A DNA stretch of 64,000 nucleotides from Duganella radicis. GTDB taxonomy: Bacteria; Pseudomonadota; Gammaproteobacteria; Burkholderiales; Burkholderiaceae_D. Below the pieces are notes generated by a model. That model was not told where the DNA came from, searched no databases, and was given only the letters and a program-made list of their open reading frames with translations. Below are positions 52,785-61,944 of the stretch, in pieces; position 1 is the first letter of the stretch; each line of letters opens with the position of its first letter. The stretch covers positions 124,001-188,000 of the forward strand of contig NZ_WNKY01000002.1 in the NCBI RefSeq assembly GCF_009720825.1, read 5' to 3'. The position numbers and the translations under genes were made by a program.

Positions 52785-54022
52785 CGGCGCTGCCCGAACT
52801 GGTGGCGCGCCATGCGCGCGCGCTGGCCGCCACCGCCACCGATCCGGTGTCCGCCTTCATCTACGACCTGCCGGCGCTGCGCCGCCATGTGCAATGGCTG
52901 AAATCCCTGCTGCCGCCCGGCGTGGAGCTGTACTACGCCATCAAGGCCAATAGCGAGGCGCCGGTGCTGGAAGCGCTGGCGCCGTGGGTGGATGGTTTCG
53001 AGATCTCCTCCGGCGGCGAAATCGCACGCGCCCTGCAATCCGGCCCGCGGCGCAATTTCATCTTTTCCGGGCCGGGCAAGCTGGACTCGGATCTGCGCCA
53101 GGCGTTGCGCCACAACGTGGAAATGATCCACGTCGAGAGCCTGGACGAAATCCGCCGCCTGAACGCCATCGCCAGCGAGCTGCAAAAGCGCCAGCCGGTG
53201 CTGATCCGGATTAACCCCAGCCTGCCCGCCCATCTGGCCACCAAACTGTCGATGGCTGGCGCGCCAACGCCGTTCGGCATCGACGAGGCGCAGCTGCCGC
53301 AGGCGGTGGCGCTGGTCGAAGCCTGCCCGCACCTGGCGCTGCATGGTTTCCACGTGCACGCCATGTCGCACCAGCTGGACGTGGAGCGCCACATCCAGCT
53401 GCTGGACTGGTATCTGGAACGCTGGCCGTCGTGGCAGGCGCTGGCCAGCGACCGCCAGACGGTGCGTTGGCTGAACGCGGGCGGCGGCATGGGCGTGAAC
53501 TATCTGCTGCCGCAGCAGTTCGACTGGGCGCGCCTGTGCCGCCACCTGGCCGCGCGCCTGAGCAGCAATCCGCAAGCGCCGCGCATCCGTTTCGAACCGG
53601 GCCGCCTGGTCACGGCCTTTTGCGGCTACTACCTGATGCAGGTGCTGGACCTAAAACACAGCCACGGCAAGAACTTCGCGGTGTGCCGTGGCGGCACCCA
53701 CCAGTTCCGGCTGCCGTCGGCGCAAGGCCACGACCATCCGGTGCTGCACCTGCCGGCGGCGCACGCCGCCGCCACGCCCGCCGCATGGACCGTGGTCGGC
53801 CAGCTCTGCACGCCGAAGGACGTGCTGTCGCGCGACGCGGTCCTCAGCGGGCTAGCGATCGGCGACCTGCTGGTGCTGCCGCTGGCCGGCGCCTACGGCT
53901 ACAACATTTCGCATGCCGACTTCCTGTGCCACCCGCGTCCGCAACAGATCTTTATCGATGCCGAACCATCACAAACAACACCATCACGGAGTGAATCCCA
54001 TGCTGCACACGCTAACCCCTGA
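52781..54022 (+). CDS. acsE: PLP-dependent decarboxylase, AcsE-like (fold type III)
   Basis: 413 residues from the ATG at 52781, which overlaps the upstream stop; the longer frame from 52691 is spurious. The PLP Lys55 is in ELYYAIKANSEAP. FEISSGGEIARAL, GGGMGVNY and the substrate-side CTPKDVLSRD are the diaminopimelate/ornithine decarboxylase-like motifs. In achromobactin and staphyloferrin B assembly the homologues (AcsE, SbnH) decarboxylate an amino-acid-bearing citryl intermediate to give an ethanolamine- or diamine-type unit. It overlaps the aminotransferase gene by 23 bp. Confidence 0.88.
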   Translation: MTALPELVARHARALAATATDPVSAFIYDLPALRRHVQWLKSLLPPGVELYYAIKANSEAPVLEALAPWVDGFEISSGGEIARALQSGPRRNFIFSGPGKLDSDLRQALRHNVEMIHVESLDEIRRLNAIASELQKRQPVLIRINPSLPAHLATKLSMAGAPTPFGIDEAQLPQAVALVEACPHLALHGFHVHAMSHQLDVERHIQLLDWYLERWPSWQALASDRQTVRWLNAGGGMGVNYLLPQQFDWARLCRHLAARLSSNPQAPRIRFEPGRLVTAFCGYYLMQVLDLKHSHGKNFAVCRGGTHQFRLPSAQGHDHPVLHLPAAHAAATPAAWTVVGQLCTPKDVLSRDAVLSGLAIGDLLVLPLAGAYGYNISHADFLCHPRPQQIFIDAEPSQTTPSRSESHAAHANP

Positions 54023-55394
54023 ACGCCGCGGCAACCGGTCCCTGCTGGACAGCCAGGCCGCGCGCGAATCCAATGCCCGTTCCTATCCGCGCCGCCTGCC
54101 GCTGGCGATTCAGCGCGCCGAAGGCATCCACGTCACCGACATGGACGGCAAGACCTACTACGATTGCCTGGCCGGCGCCGGCACTCTGGCGCTGGGCCAC
54201 AACCACCCGGTGGTGGTGGACGCCATCCGCGCCATGCTCGACCAGAAAGTGCCGCTGCACACGCTGGACCTGACCACGCCGCTGAAGGAAGCCTTCGTCG
54301 ACGAATTGTTCGCCAGCCTGCCGGCCGCTTTCGCCGAACAGGCGCGCGTCCATTTTTGCGCGCCGACCGGCGCCGACGCCGTCGAGGCGGCGGTCAAGCT
54401 GGCCAAGATCGCCACCGGCCGCAGCGGCGTGTTTTCCTTCCATGGCGGCTACCACGGCTCCACCCACGCCACCATGAGCCTGAGCGGCAGCCTGCATCAA
54501 AAGAGCGACATTCCGGGCCTGATGCCGGAGGTGCAGTTCCTGCCCTACCCCTACGCCTACCGCTGCCCGTTCGGCGTCGGCGGCGAGCAATGCCAGCAAC
54601 TGAGCGCCCACTACCTGCGCAACCTGCTGGGCGATCCGGAGAGCGGCGTGCGCCGGCCGGCCGCCATCATCCTGGAGGTGGTGCAGGGAGAAGGCGGCGC
54701 GATTCCGGCCCCGGTCGAATGGCTGCGCGAGGTGCGCCGCATCACCGAGGAATACGGCATCGTGCTGATCATCGACGAGGTGCAGACCGGCTTTGGCCGC
54801 ACCGGCAAGCTGTACGCCTTCGAACACGCCGGCATCGTGCCGGACATCCTGGTGCTGTCGAAAGCCATCGGCGGCAGCCTGCCGCTGTCGGTGCTGGTCT
54901 ACCGCGAGCGCTTCGATGTCTGGAAACCGGGCGCGCACATCGGCACCTTCCGCGGCAACCAGATGGCGATGGCGGCCGGCCTGGCCAGCCTGCGCCACAT
55001 CCGGCGCGAGAACCTGCCGGAACAGGCGGCCCAGCGCGGCCGCCAGCTGATGGACAGACTGGCGGCGCTGCAACGCGGCACGCCGGAGATCGGCGAGGTG
55101 CGCGGGCGCGGCCTGATGATCGGCGTGGAAATCGTCGACGGCGACGGCGCCACCGACACGCTCGGCCATCCGCTGGCCAACCCGGCGCTGGCCAGCGCCA
55201 TCCAGCGCCGCTGCTTCCAGAACGGACTGATCCTGGAACTGGGCGGTCGCCATTCCTCGGTGGTGCGCTTCCTGCCGCCGCTGATCATCAGCGCGGCGGA
55301 AGTCGACGCCGTGGCCGACATTTTCGCGGCGGCGGTGCGCGCCGAGCTGCATGCCGCCGGCACCGCCACGGCCAACATCGGCGCCGCCGCATGA
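54000..55394 (+). CDS. acsF: Diaminobutyrate-2-oxoglutarate aminotransferase, AcsF-like
   Basis: 464 residues, class III aminotransferase. DMDGKTYYDCLAGAGTLALGHNHP at the N-terminus, GGYHGSTHATMSLSG, IIDEVQTGFGRTG and the PLP Lys288 in ILVLSKAIGGSLPLS are all present. The group makes L-2,4-diaminobutyrate from aspartate semialdehyde; diaminobutyrate is a building block of achromobactin. ATG at 54000 follows CACGGAGTGAATCCC; the frame is open upstream inside the decarboxylase gene but that is overlap. The exporter gene starts at its stop codon (ATGA). Confidence 0.92.
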   Translation: MLHTLTPERRGNRSLLDSQAARESNARSYPRRLPLAIQRAEGIHVTDMDGKTYYDCLAGAGTLALGHNHPVVVDAIRAMLDQKVPLHTLDLTTPLKEAFVDELFASLPAAFAEQARVHFCAPTGADAVEAAVKLAKIATGRSGVFSFHGGYHGSTHATMSLSGSLHQKSDIPGLMPEVQFLPYPYAYRCPFGVGGEQCQQLSAHYLRNLLGDPESGVRRPAAIILEVVQGEGGAIPAPVEWLREVRRITEEYGIVLIIDEVQTGFGRTGKLYAFEHAGIVPDILVLSKAIGGSLPLSVLVYRERFDVWKPGAHIGTFRGNQMAMAAGLASLRHIRRENLPEQAAQRGRQLMDRLAALQRGTPEIGEVRGRGLMIGVEIVDGDGATDTLGHPLANPALASAIQRRCFQNGLILELGGRHSSVVRFLPPLIISAAEVDAVADIFAAAVRAELHAAGTATANIGAAA

Positions 55395-56833
55395 GTGTGC
55401 CGTCACCGACGCTGGCCGCGCGCCGGCTGGTGGTCGCCACCGTGCTGCTGGGCACACTGGCGGTCAGCCTCAACAACACCGCGCTGAACCCGGCCATGCC
55501 CGCCTTCATGAGCGTGTTCGGCATCGACGCCGTGACCGCCAGCTGGGTCATCACCGCCTTCATGATCAGCATGGGCATGACCATGCCGCTGACCGGCTAC
55601 CTCGGCAACCGCCATGGCAAGAAACGGGTCTATCTGGCCGGGCTGGCGCTGTTCCTGGCCGGTTCCTGCCTGGGCGCGCTGGCGCCATCGATGGCGTGGG
55701 TGATCGCCGCGCGCTGCATCCAGGGGGTGGCCGGCGGCCTGATGATTCCACTGTCGCTGGCGCTGGTGTTTGAGGTCTACCCCAAGGAAGAGCGCGGGCG
55801 CGTCAGCGGCTGGTGGGGCATGGCGGTGATGCTGGCGCCGGCTGCCGGGCCGGTGGCGGGCGGCGTGCTGGTGCAGTTCAGCAGCTGGCACGCGCTGTTC
55901 GCGGTGAATATTCCCATCGGCCTGGTGAGCTGGGCCATCGGCTGGCGCTGGCTGCCGTCGCCGCCGGTGCGCGCGCCGCGCCGGTTCGACTGGCGCGGCT
56001 TCGCGCTGGTGACGTCGGGCGTGGGGCTGTTGCTGGCGACGCTGGGCCGGCTCAAGGACATGGCCGCGCTGAGCGCGCCGCTGAACCTGACGCTGATCGC
56101 CGCCGCGCTGCTGTGCCTGGCGCTGTTCGTGCGGGTCGAGCTGCGCCAGCCCGAGCCCTTGCTGAACCTGCGCATCTTCGCCGAACCCAGCTACAGCCTC
56201 AGCGTGGCGGTGGCGTCGGCGCAATCGGTCGGCATGTTCGGCTGCGTGGTGCTGCTGCCGCTGCTGATGCACACCGTCCTGGGCTACGGCGCCATGTGGA
56301 CCGGCCTGGCGCTGTTCGCCACCGCGCTGTTCGCCGGCGTGTTTTCCTCGCTGGGCGGGCGGTTGCTGGACCGGCACGGGCCGCGCGCCGGCGTCGCCGC
56401 CGGCATGCTGTGCAGCGCGCTGGCGACCATGGCGCTCGGCCTGGCCGGCGCCGGCGGTGTCAGCCAGGCGCCGCTATGGCTGATCGTGGCGCTGATGGCG
56501 GCGCGCGGCGTCGGCCTGGGGCTGTCGTATATCCCGGTCACCACCGCCGGGCTGAACGCCATCCCCGAACAGCTGGTCACCGAGGGTTCGGCCATGAACA
56601 ACATCCTGCGCCGGGTGACCGCCTCGCTGGCGGTGGTCGCGGTATCGATTTACTACGAGCTGCGGCGCGCCGGCCTGCTGGCGCACGGCGCCGCGCCGGT
56701 CAGCGCCAGCGGCATCGCGCTCAATGAACTGTTCGTCGCCATCGGGCTGCTGCTGCTGGTGACGCTGCCGCTGGCCCTGTGCTTTCCCAAACCAGCTCCG
56801 CTGGACCATCAATTTCATTATCAGAAGGGATAA
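55391..56833 (+). CDS. MFS exporter of the siderophore (EmrB/QacA type, 14 segments)
   Basis: 480 residues with about 14 hydrophobic segments. NNTALNPAMPAFMSVFGIDAVTASWVITAF is shaped like the first-segment motif of the DHA2 drug:H+ antiporters, and TGYLGNRHGKKRVYLAGL is the loop 2-3 motif A. GGLMIPLSLALVFEVYPKEERGRVSGWW follows. In the achromobactin cluster this place is taken by yhcA, the proposed siderophore exporter at the inner membrane. It starts at 55391 overlapping the aminotransferase stop; the very long frame from 54164 is an artefact of the aminotransferase gene read out of phase. Confidence 0.88.
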   Translation: MSVPSPTLAARRLVVATVLLGTLAVSLNNTALNPAMPAFMSVFGIDAVTASWVITAFMISMGMTMPLTGYLGNRHGKKRVYLAGLALFLAGSCLGALAPSMAWVIAARCIQGVAGGLMIPLSLALVFEVYPKEERGRVSGWWGMAVMLAPAAGPVAGGVLVQFSSWHALFAVNIPIGLVSWAIGWRWLPSPPVRAPRRFDWRGFALVTSGVGLLLATLGRLKDMAALSAPLNLTLIAAALLCLALFVRVELRQPEPLLNLRIFAEPSYSLSVAVASAQSVGMFGCVVLLPLLMHTVLGYGAMWTGLALFATALFAGVFSSLGGRLLDRHGPRAGVAAGMLCSALATMALGLAGAGGVSQAPLWLIVALMAARGVGLGLSYIPVTTAGLNAIPEQLVTEGSAMNNILRRVTASLAVVAVSIYYELRRAGLLAHGAAPVSASGIALNELFVAIGLLLLVTLPLALCFPKPAPLDHQFHYQKG

Positions 56834-56835
56834 AC

Positions 56836-58671
56836 ATGCAAATCTCGGAAGCAAAAGCAATCAGCTCGCCGGCCGAAGGCACCGGGCCGCAATGGATCGC
56901 CGCCCTGCAATCGCCGCGCTACGGGCAGGTGGAACAACGCGTGGTGCGGCAACTGCTGCAAGCGTTGATCTATGAAGGCGTGCTGGAGTGCGAATATGCA
57001 CGCGGCGAGTTCGTCGTCACCGGCCGTGGCGCCGATGGCAAGACGGTGCGCCTGCGCTGCCCCGGCGAGATGAAATCCAGCTTCGGCCTGGTCAAGCTGG
57101 ACGGCGGCCCGGTGCTGCGCACCACGCGCGACGAAGACGCCAGGCCGGCGACGCTGGCCGACGTCTGCACCGAGATCCTCGGCACGCTGCCGCCCTCGGA
57201 GCGGCTGAGCGCTTTCATGGAAGAGCTGGAGCAAACCCTGCTCAAGGACTTGCAGGCGCACAGCCAGGAACGTCCGCCGCTGCCGCCGCCGGCCCAGCGC
57301 GGCTACGACGAGCTGGAAGGCGACATCATGGACGCGCACCTGTACCACCCGAGCTACAAGTCGCGCATCGGCTTCTCGCTGGACGACAACCGCCGCTACG
57401 GGCCGGAGTTCAAACAGGCGCTCCAGTTGCAGTGGATCGCCGTCCCCCGCCGCCTCGGCCGCGTGAACCACTCGGCGCATACCAGCTACGAGGCGTTGAT
57501 CCGGCAGGAACTGGGCGAGGCCGATTACGGCCGATTCGCCGCCACGCTGCGCCAGGCCGGCAAATCGATCGACGATCATTTGCTGCTGCCGGTGCACCCA
57601 TGGCAGTGGCAACAACGCATCGCCGCCCTGTTCCACGCCGAACTGGCCAGCGGCGAGATCGTCCTGCTGGGCCATGGCCAGGACAGCTATCGCGCCCAGC
57701 AATCGATCCGCACGCTGGCCAATCACAGCGCGGCCGATAAGGCCTACGTCAAGCTCTCGCTGAGCATCACCAACACCTCGACCAGCCGCATCCTGGCCGC
57801 CCACACCGTCATGAACGGCCCCATCGTGACCGACTGGCTGCACGGCCTGATCGCGCAGGACGCCTATGCGCGCGAACTGGACTTCGTGATCCTGGGTGAG
57901 GTGCTGGGCGTGAGCTTCGACTACGACCGCCTGCCCGAGGTCCGCGCGGGCAAGGCCTACGGCACGCTGGGCGCGATCTGGCGCCAAAGCCTGCATCCCT
58001 ACCTGCGCGCCGGCGAGGCCGCCGTGCCATTCAACGGCTTGTGCCACGTGGACGACGACGGCCGCCCGCTGGCCGATCCGTGGATCGCGCGGCACGGGGG
58101 GCGCGCCTGGACCGAACGCATGCTGCAAGTGACCGTCAATCCGATCATCCACATGCTGCTGGCGCATGGCATCGGCATGGAATCGCACGCCCAGAACATC
58201 GTCCTGATCCACCGCGACGGCTGGCCCACGCGCATCGCGCTGAAAGACTTCCACGACGGCGTGCGCTATTCGCCGGCGCACCTCGGGCAGCCGGAACGGA
58301 CGCCGGCGCTGGTACCGCTGCCGCCCAGCCACGCGCGCATCAACCGCAACTCCTTCATCCTCACCGACGACCTGGACGCGGTGCGCGACTTTTCCTGCGA
58401 CGCCTTCTTCTTCATCTGCATGGCGGAGACGGCGATCTTCCTGGCGCGCCACTACGACCTGCCGGAACAGGAGTATTGGGCCATGACCGCCGGCGTGATC
58501 CACGACTACCAGCGGCGCCACCCGCAGCACGCGGCACGCTTCCGCGCGTTCGACCTGTTCGCGCCCACCTTCCAGGTGGAGGAACTGACCAAACGCCGCC
58601 TGCTGGGCGACAGCGAGCCGCGCTTCCGCCAGGTGCCCAACCCGCTGCACCCGTTCCGGGACGCGCCGTGA
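56836..58671 (+). CDS. acsC: NIS siderophore synthetase, AcsC-like
   Basis: 611 residues, IucA/IucC plus FhuF-like domain. Start at 56836 after AGAAGGGATAAAC. LLPVHPWQWQQRI is the strongly conserved HPWQ motif. TNTSTSRILAAHTVMNGPI and SHAQNIVLIHRDGWPTRIALKDFHD are the nucleotide and metal-binding segments. By order (between the exporter and the aldolase-type gene) it corresponds to AcsC. NIS enzymes of this type join a 2-oxoglutarate or amine-bearing intermediate to the growing chain; which bond it makes here is not readable. Its stop overlaps the next start (GTGA). Confidence 0.9.
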   Translation: MQISEAKAISSPAEGTGPQWIAALQSPRYGQVEQRVVRQLLQALIYEGVLECEYARGEFVVTGRGADGKTVRLRCPGEMKSSFGLVKLDGGPVLRTTRDEDARPATLADVCTEILGTLPPSERLSAFMEELEQTLLKDLQAHSQERPPLPPPAQRGYDELEGDIMDAHLYHPSYKSRIGFSLDDNRRYGPEFKQALQLQWIAVPRRLGRVNHSAHTSYEALIRQELGEADYGRFAATLRQAGKSIDDHLLLPVHPWQWQQRIAALFHAELASGEIVLLGHGQDSYRAQQSIRTLANHSAADKAYVKLSLSITNTSTSRILAAHTVMNGPIVTDWLHGLIAQDAYARELDFVILGEVLGVSFDYDRLPEVRAGKAYGTLGAIWRQSLHPYLRAGEAAVPFNGLCHVDDDGRPLADPWIARHGGRAWTERMLQVTVNPIIHMLLAHGIGMESHAQNIVLIHRDGWPTRIALKDFHDGVRYSPAHLGQPERTPALVPLPPSHARINRNSFILTDDLDAVRDFSCDAFFFICMAETAIFLARHYDLPEQEYWAMTAGVIHDYQRRHPQHAARFRAFDLFAPTFQVEELTKRRLLGDSEPRFRQVPNPLHPFRDAP

Positions 58672-59447
58672 TCCGGCCCAATCTGCTCAAGCGCAAGCTG
58701 GCGCAGGGCCAGGCCGTGTTCGGCCTGTTCTGCTCCATCCCGGCGCCGGCGTCGGTGGAGCTGGCCGGCGCCGCCGGCTTCGATTTCGTGATCATCGACA
58801 CCGAGCACACGCTGATCAATCCCGAGACGCTGGAAAACATGCTGCGCACGGCGGAAGCGGCCGGCATCACACCGCTGGTGCGCATTTCCAGCGCCGCCGC
58901 GGACAGCGGGGAAATCCTGCGCGCCCTCGACGGCGGCGCGCAGGGCATCGTCGCGCCGTGCGTCGAAAGCGCGGAGACCATGCGGCGCATCGTGGCCGCC
59001 TGCAAATACCAGCCGCATGGCATGCGCAGCCTGAACGCCGGCCGGCCCGGTGCCTTCGGCAAGCATAGCCTGGCCGAGTATGTGGTCCACGCCAATCAGG
59101 AAATCATGGTGGTTCCCATGATTGAAAGCCTGGCCGGCGTGCGGCACATCGGCGCCATTCTGGAAGTACCCGGCGTCGATCTGGTGCTGGAAGGCGCGGC
59201 CGACCTGTCGCAATCGTGCGGGCTGGCGTGGCAAACGGCGGCGCCGCCGGTGCAGGCCGCGCTGCGCGAGATCCAGCAGGCTTGCGCACGGGCCGCCATT
59301 CCCTATTGCGCCATACCGCGCGCCGACGGCGACTATGCCGCCTGGCGGGGCCGGGGCGTCTCGGCCTTCGTGCTGGGCGACGAGCGCGGCATCGCCTTCC
59401 GCGCGCTACAGGCCAAACTTCATTCCATGACTCTTAGCGAAGGATAG
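58668..59447 (+). CDS. acsB: HpcH/HpaI-family citrate synthase-like protein, AcsB/SbnG-like
   Basis: 259 residues from a GTG at 58668 that overlaps the preceding stop. VFGLFCSIPAPASVELAGAAGFDFVIIDTEH is the HpcH/HpaI aldolase beginning. GAQGIVAPCVESAETMRRIV, VVPMIESLAGVRHIGAIL and VDLVLEGAADLSQS provide the metal-binding Glu and Asp positions. SbnG of the staphyloferrin B pathway, in the same family, condenses oxaloacetate and acetyl-CoA to citrate, supplying the siderophore backbone independently of the TCA cycle. By analogy this gene feeds citrate to the NIS enzymes. Confidence 0.87.
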   Translation: MIRPNLLKRKLAQGQAVFGLFCSIPAPASVELAGAAGFDFVIIDTEHTLINPETLENMLRTAEAAGITPLVRISSAAADSGEILRALDGGAQGIVAPCVESAETMRRIVAACKYQPHGMRSLNAGRPGAFGKHSLAEYVVHANQEIMVVPMIESLAGVRHIGAILEVPGVDLVLEGAADLSQSCGLAWQTAAPPVQAALREIQQACARAAIPYCAIPRADGDYAAWRGRGVSAFVLGDERGIAFRALQAKLHSMTLSEG

Positions 59448-59451
59448 ACAC

Positions 59452-61338
59452 GTGACAAACGTTGACCATTATCGGGCGCAGGCCGCCAACCTGGTCCTGC
59501 GGGATCTGATCGACTGCCTGCTGGCCGAGCACTTTTTCGACGCCGCCACGACGGAGCTGCTCTCGCCCGAACAGTTCCAGGCCCGGCATGCCGGCCTGCT
59601 CCCGGACAGCGATTCACACGCCTTGATGTGGCGTTGGACCATCAGCCACACTCCGCAGCATTGCGTGCTGGTGCCGGTGGTGCGCGGCGTGGTCCAGCCG
59701 CTGCAATGCGCGCCGGACGCGGCGGCCTACTCGCTGCGCCAAACGATGGCGCAGGCCGCGCCGGACATCTCCCCGCTCGACCCGGTCAGCTTCATGGAGT
59801 TGCTGATCGCCCACGCACCGGACACGGTCATCCGCGATAACACCGAAGGCGCGGCCATGCTGCTGGAGTGGATACGGGAATCGGTGCAACAGACAGCCTG
59901 GTCGCAAGGCCACCGCGTCAATACCGCCGGCCTGCTCGAACGCAGCCCCACCGATTTCTTCCAGACACTGGAACAATGCGCCTCCCTGCGCGACCGTCCC
60001 TTCCACCCGGTGGCCAAGCCCAAGAAAGGCTTCACCCAACAGGACTACCTCGACTACATGGCGGAGTTCGGCAACGAAGTGCCGCTGCGCTGGGTCGCCG
60101 TCGCGCGCGGCGACCTGGCCGCCGGCGACGGCGTCGACGATCCCTTCCACAGCCGGCCAGAACATTTCCTGCTGAGCGAGCCACAACAAGCCGCGCTCCA
60201 GCAGGAAATGCGGCGGCGCGGCATTGCCGCCAGCCATGTGGCGCTGCCGGTCCATCCGTGGCAGTTGCGCCACATCCTGCCGGCCATGCTGGGGGCCGAG
60301 CTGCGCGACGGCGTGTGCGTCGCGCTGGACTTCGTCAACCACGGCTTCCTGCCCACCTCATCGGTGCGCTCGCTGGCGCCGGCCGGCGGCGGCGAGCATT
60401 ACCTCAAGCTACCGCTAGGCATCCATTCGCTGGGCGCGTCGCGCTATCTGCCAGCGATCAAAATGATCAACGGCCAGCGCAGCGAAAGCCTGCTGCGCCA
60501 GGCCATGCGTCTGGACAGCGTGCTGGAACAGCGGGTCTTCATTTGCGACGAAACCAAGTGGTGGTCCTATCTGCCGCAACACGCCACCTTGTTCGACGAA
60601 GGCCCGCGCCACCTGTCGGCCATGGTGCGCAGCTATCCGGCGGCGTTGCTGCGCGATCCCGCCTGCCGCCTGATTCCGATGGCGGCGCTCGGCGTGCATC
60701 TGCCACCGCGGGAGACCCACTTCTTCGACGAATGGCTGCGCCACCGCCAACTGGCGCCGCAAGCCGGGCCGGTACTGACGCTGTTCCGCGAGCTGTGCGA
60801 CAGCTTCTTCGACATCAACCTGCGCATGTTCCGCCTCGGCATGCTGGCCGAGGTGCACGGCCAGAACGCGGTGCTGGTATGGCGCGACGGGCAGATGGCC
60901 GGCCTGCTCCTGCGCGATCACGACTCGCTGCGCATCCACGTGCCATGGCTGGAGCGGCAAGGCCTGGCCGATCCGCAATACCGGCTCAAGCCGGGCCACG
61001 CCAACACCCTGTACCACGACACGCCCGAGGACTTGCTGTTCTACCTGCAAACGCTGGCGGTACAGGTCAACCTGCGCGCCATCATCGAGGTGGTGGCGCA
61101 GCGCTACGGCATCGCCGACGCCCAGCTCTGGGCGGTGCTGCGCGACGCGCTGGCGCAGGCCATCGACCACATCGATTTCCCCGCCGAGGCGCGCGCCCTG
61201 TTGCAGCGCCGCCTGTTCGAGGAGGAGGCATGGCCGCTGAAACTGCTGCTGCGGCCGATGATCGAGCGCGCCGCCGGTCCCGGCAGCATGCCATTCGGGA
61301 AAAGCCTGACCAGCAATCCCTTCCGCCCGGCGGCATAA
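59452..61338 (+). CDS. acsA: NIS siderophore synthetase, AcsA-like
   Basis: 628 residues from a GTG at 59452 behind AAGGATAGACAC. LPVHPWQLRHILPAML (HPWQ motif), FLPTSSVRSLAPAGGGEHYLKLPLGIHSLGASRYL and LAEVHGQNAVLVWRDGQMAGLLLRDHDSLRIHV are the IucA/IucC and FhuF-like hallmarks. This is the third NIS synthetase of the cluster and, by order after the aldolase-type gene, corresponds to AcsA. It probably performs a late coupling step. 3 bp separate it from the RraA-family gene. Confidence 0.88.
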   Translation: MTNVDHYRAQAANLVLRDLIDCLLAEHFFDAATTELLSPEQFQARHAGLLPDSDSHALMWRWTISHTPQHCVLVPVVRGVVQPLQCAPDAAAYSLRQTMAQAAPDISPLDPVSFMELLIAHAPDTVIRDNTEGAAMLLEWIRESVQQTAWSQGHRVNTAGLLERSPTDFFQTLEQCASLRDRPFHPVAKPKKGFTQQDYLDYMAEFGNEVPLRWVAVARGDLAAGDGVDDPFHSRPEHFLLSEPQQAALQQEMRRRGIAASHVALPVHPWQLRHILPAMLGAELRDGVCVALDFVNHGFLPTSSVRSLAPAGGGEHYLKLPLGIHSLGASRYLPAIKMINGQRSESLLRQAMRLDSVLEQRVFICDETKWWSYLPQHATLFDEGPRHLSAMVRSYPAALLRDPACRLIPMAALGVHLPPRETHFFDEWLRHRQLAPQAGPVLTLFRELCDSFFDINLRMFRLGMLAEVHGQNAVLVWRDGQMAGLLLRDHDSLRIHVPWLERQGLADPQYRLKPGHANTLYHDTPEDLLFYLQTLAVQVNLRAIIEVVAQRYGIADAQLWAVLRDALAQAIDHIDFPAEARALLQRRLFEEEAWPLKLLLRPMIERAAGPGSMPFGKSLTSNPFRPAA

Positions 61339-61341
61339 GGC

Positions 61342-61944
61342 ATGCATCGCGTTCACCCCAGGGTACAGGGCGCCGGGCCGGAGCTGCTGGCGCTGTATGC
61401 GGACATCGAGGCATCCACCATCGGCCACCTGTGCGAGGACGGCTACGCGCACGGCCTGCAAGCGCTGGCGCGGCCCTGCCGCCTGCTGGGCAACGCCGTC
61501 ACGGTCAGGCTGCCCGCCATCGACGGCAGCGTGATCCGCCCGGCCCTGATCGCCAGCCAGCCGGGCGACGTGCTGGTGATCGAAATGGCCGCCGGCGACC
61601 AGCACCGCGCCTGCTGGGGCGAGCTGCGCACCCTGGCCGCGATGAAGAAGCAATTGGCCGGCGTGGTCATCGCCGGCTGCGTCACCGACGTGCGTGCGCT
61701 GGCGGCGCTGGGCTTTCCCGTGTTCTCGCTGGCCGTCAGCGCTCTCACCACGCGGGCGCTGGACCTCGGCGGCGAGGTCAACGTGCCGGTCAGCATCGCC
61801 GGCGTCAGCGTGCAACCGGGCGACCTGGTGGTCGGCGACGACGACGGCCTGTTCTTCCTCAACCCCGCGCAAGCGCGCGAGCTCGCCGCACGCGCGCACC
61901 GCAAACAACAGGAGGAAGCCGAACGGCGCGAACAACTGCGTTGA
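61342..61944 (+). CDS. RraA-family protein lacking the usual active-site Arg
   Basis: 200 residues. The fold is that of RraA/HMG-aldolases: ADIEASTIGHLCEDGY at the start, QPGDVLVIEMAAGDQHRACWGE, then GVVIAGCVTDVRALAALGFPVF, and VSIAGVSVQPGDLVVGDDDGLFFL. In HMG/oxaloacetate aldolases and in RraA the segment reads G-x-V-R-D or V-R-Q; here it is GCVTD, so Thr115 replaces Arg while Asp116 (metal ligand) is kept. It is 3 bp after acsA and clearly in the operon. Options: an aldolase or oxaloacetate decarboxylase variant that handles 2-oxo acids used by the pathway, or a regulatory protein. Confidence 0.75.
   Translation: MHRVHPRVQGAGPELLALYADIEASTIGHLCEDGYAHGLQALARPCRLLGNAVTVRLPAIDGSVIRPALIASQPGDVLVIEMAAGDQHRACWGELRTLAAMKKQLAGVVIAGCVTDVRALAALGFPVFSLAVSALTTRALDLGGEVNVPVSIAGVSVQPGDLVVGDDDGLFFLNPAQARELAARAHRKQQEEAERREQLR

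Noticed and set aside
54164-55390. Upstream part of an 889-codon frame that reads into the exporter gene
   Set aside because: Out-of-phase reading of the aminotransferase gene; the true exporter start is the ATGA overlap at 55391.
50071-61944. Cluster as staphyloferrin B or vibrioferrin
   Set aside because: SbnA/SbnB-type diaminopropionate genes are absent, and three NIS enzymes plus an HpcH-type gene and diaminobutyrate aminotransferase do not fit vibrioferrin. Gene order fits achromobactin better.
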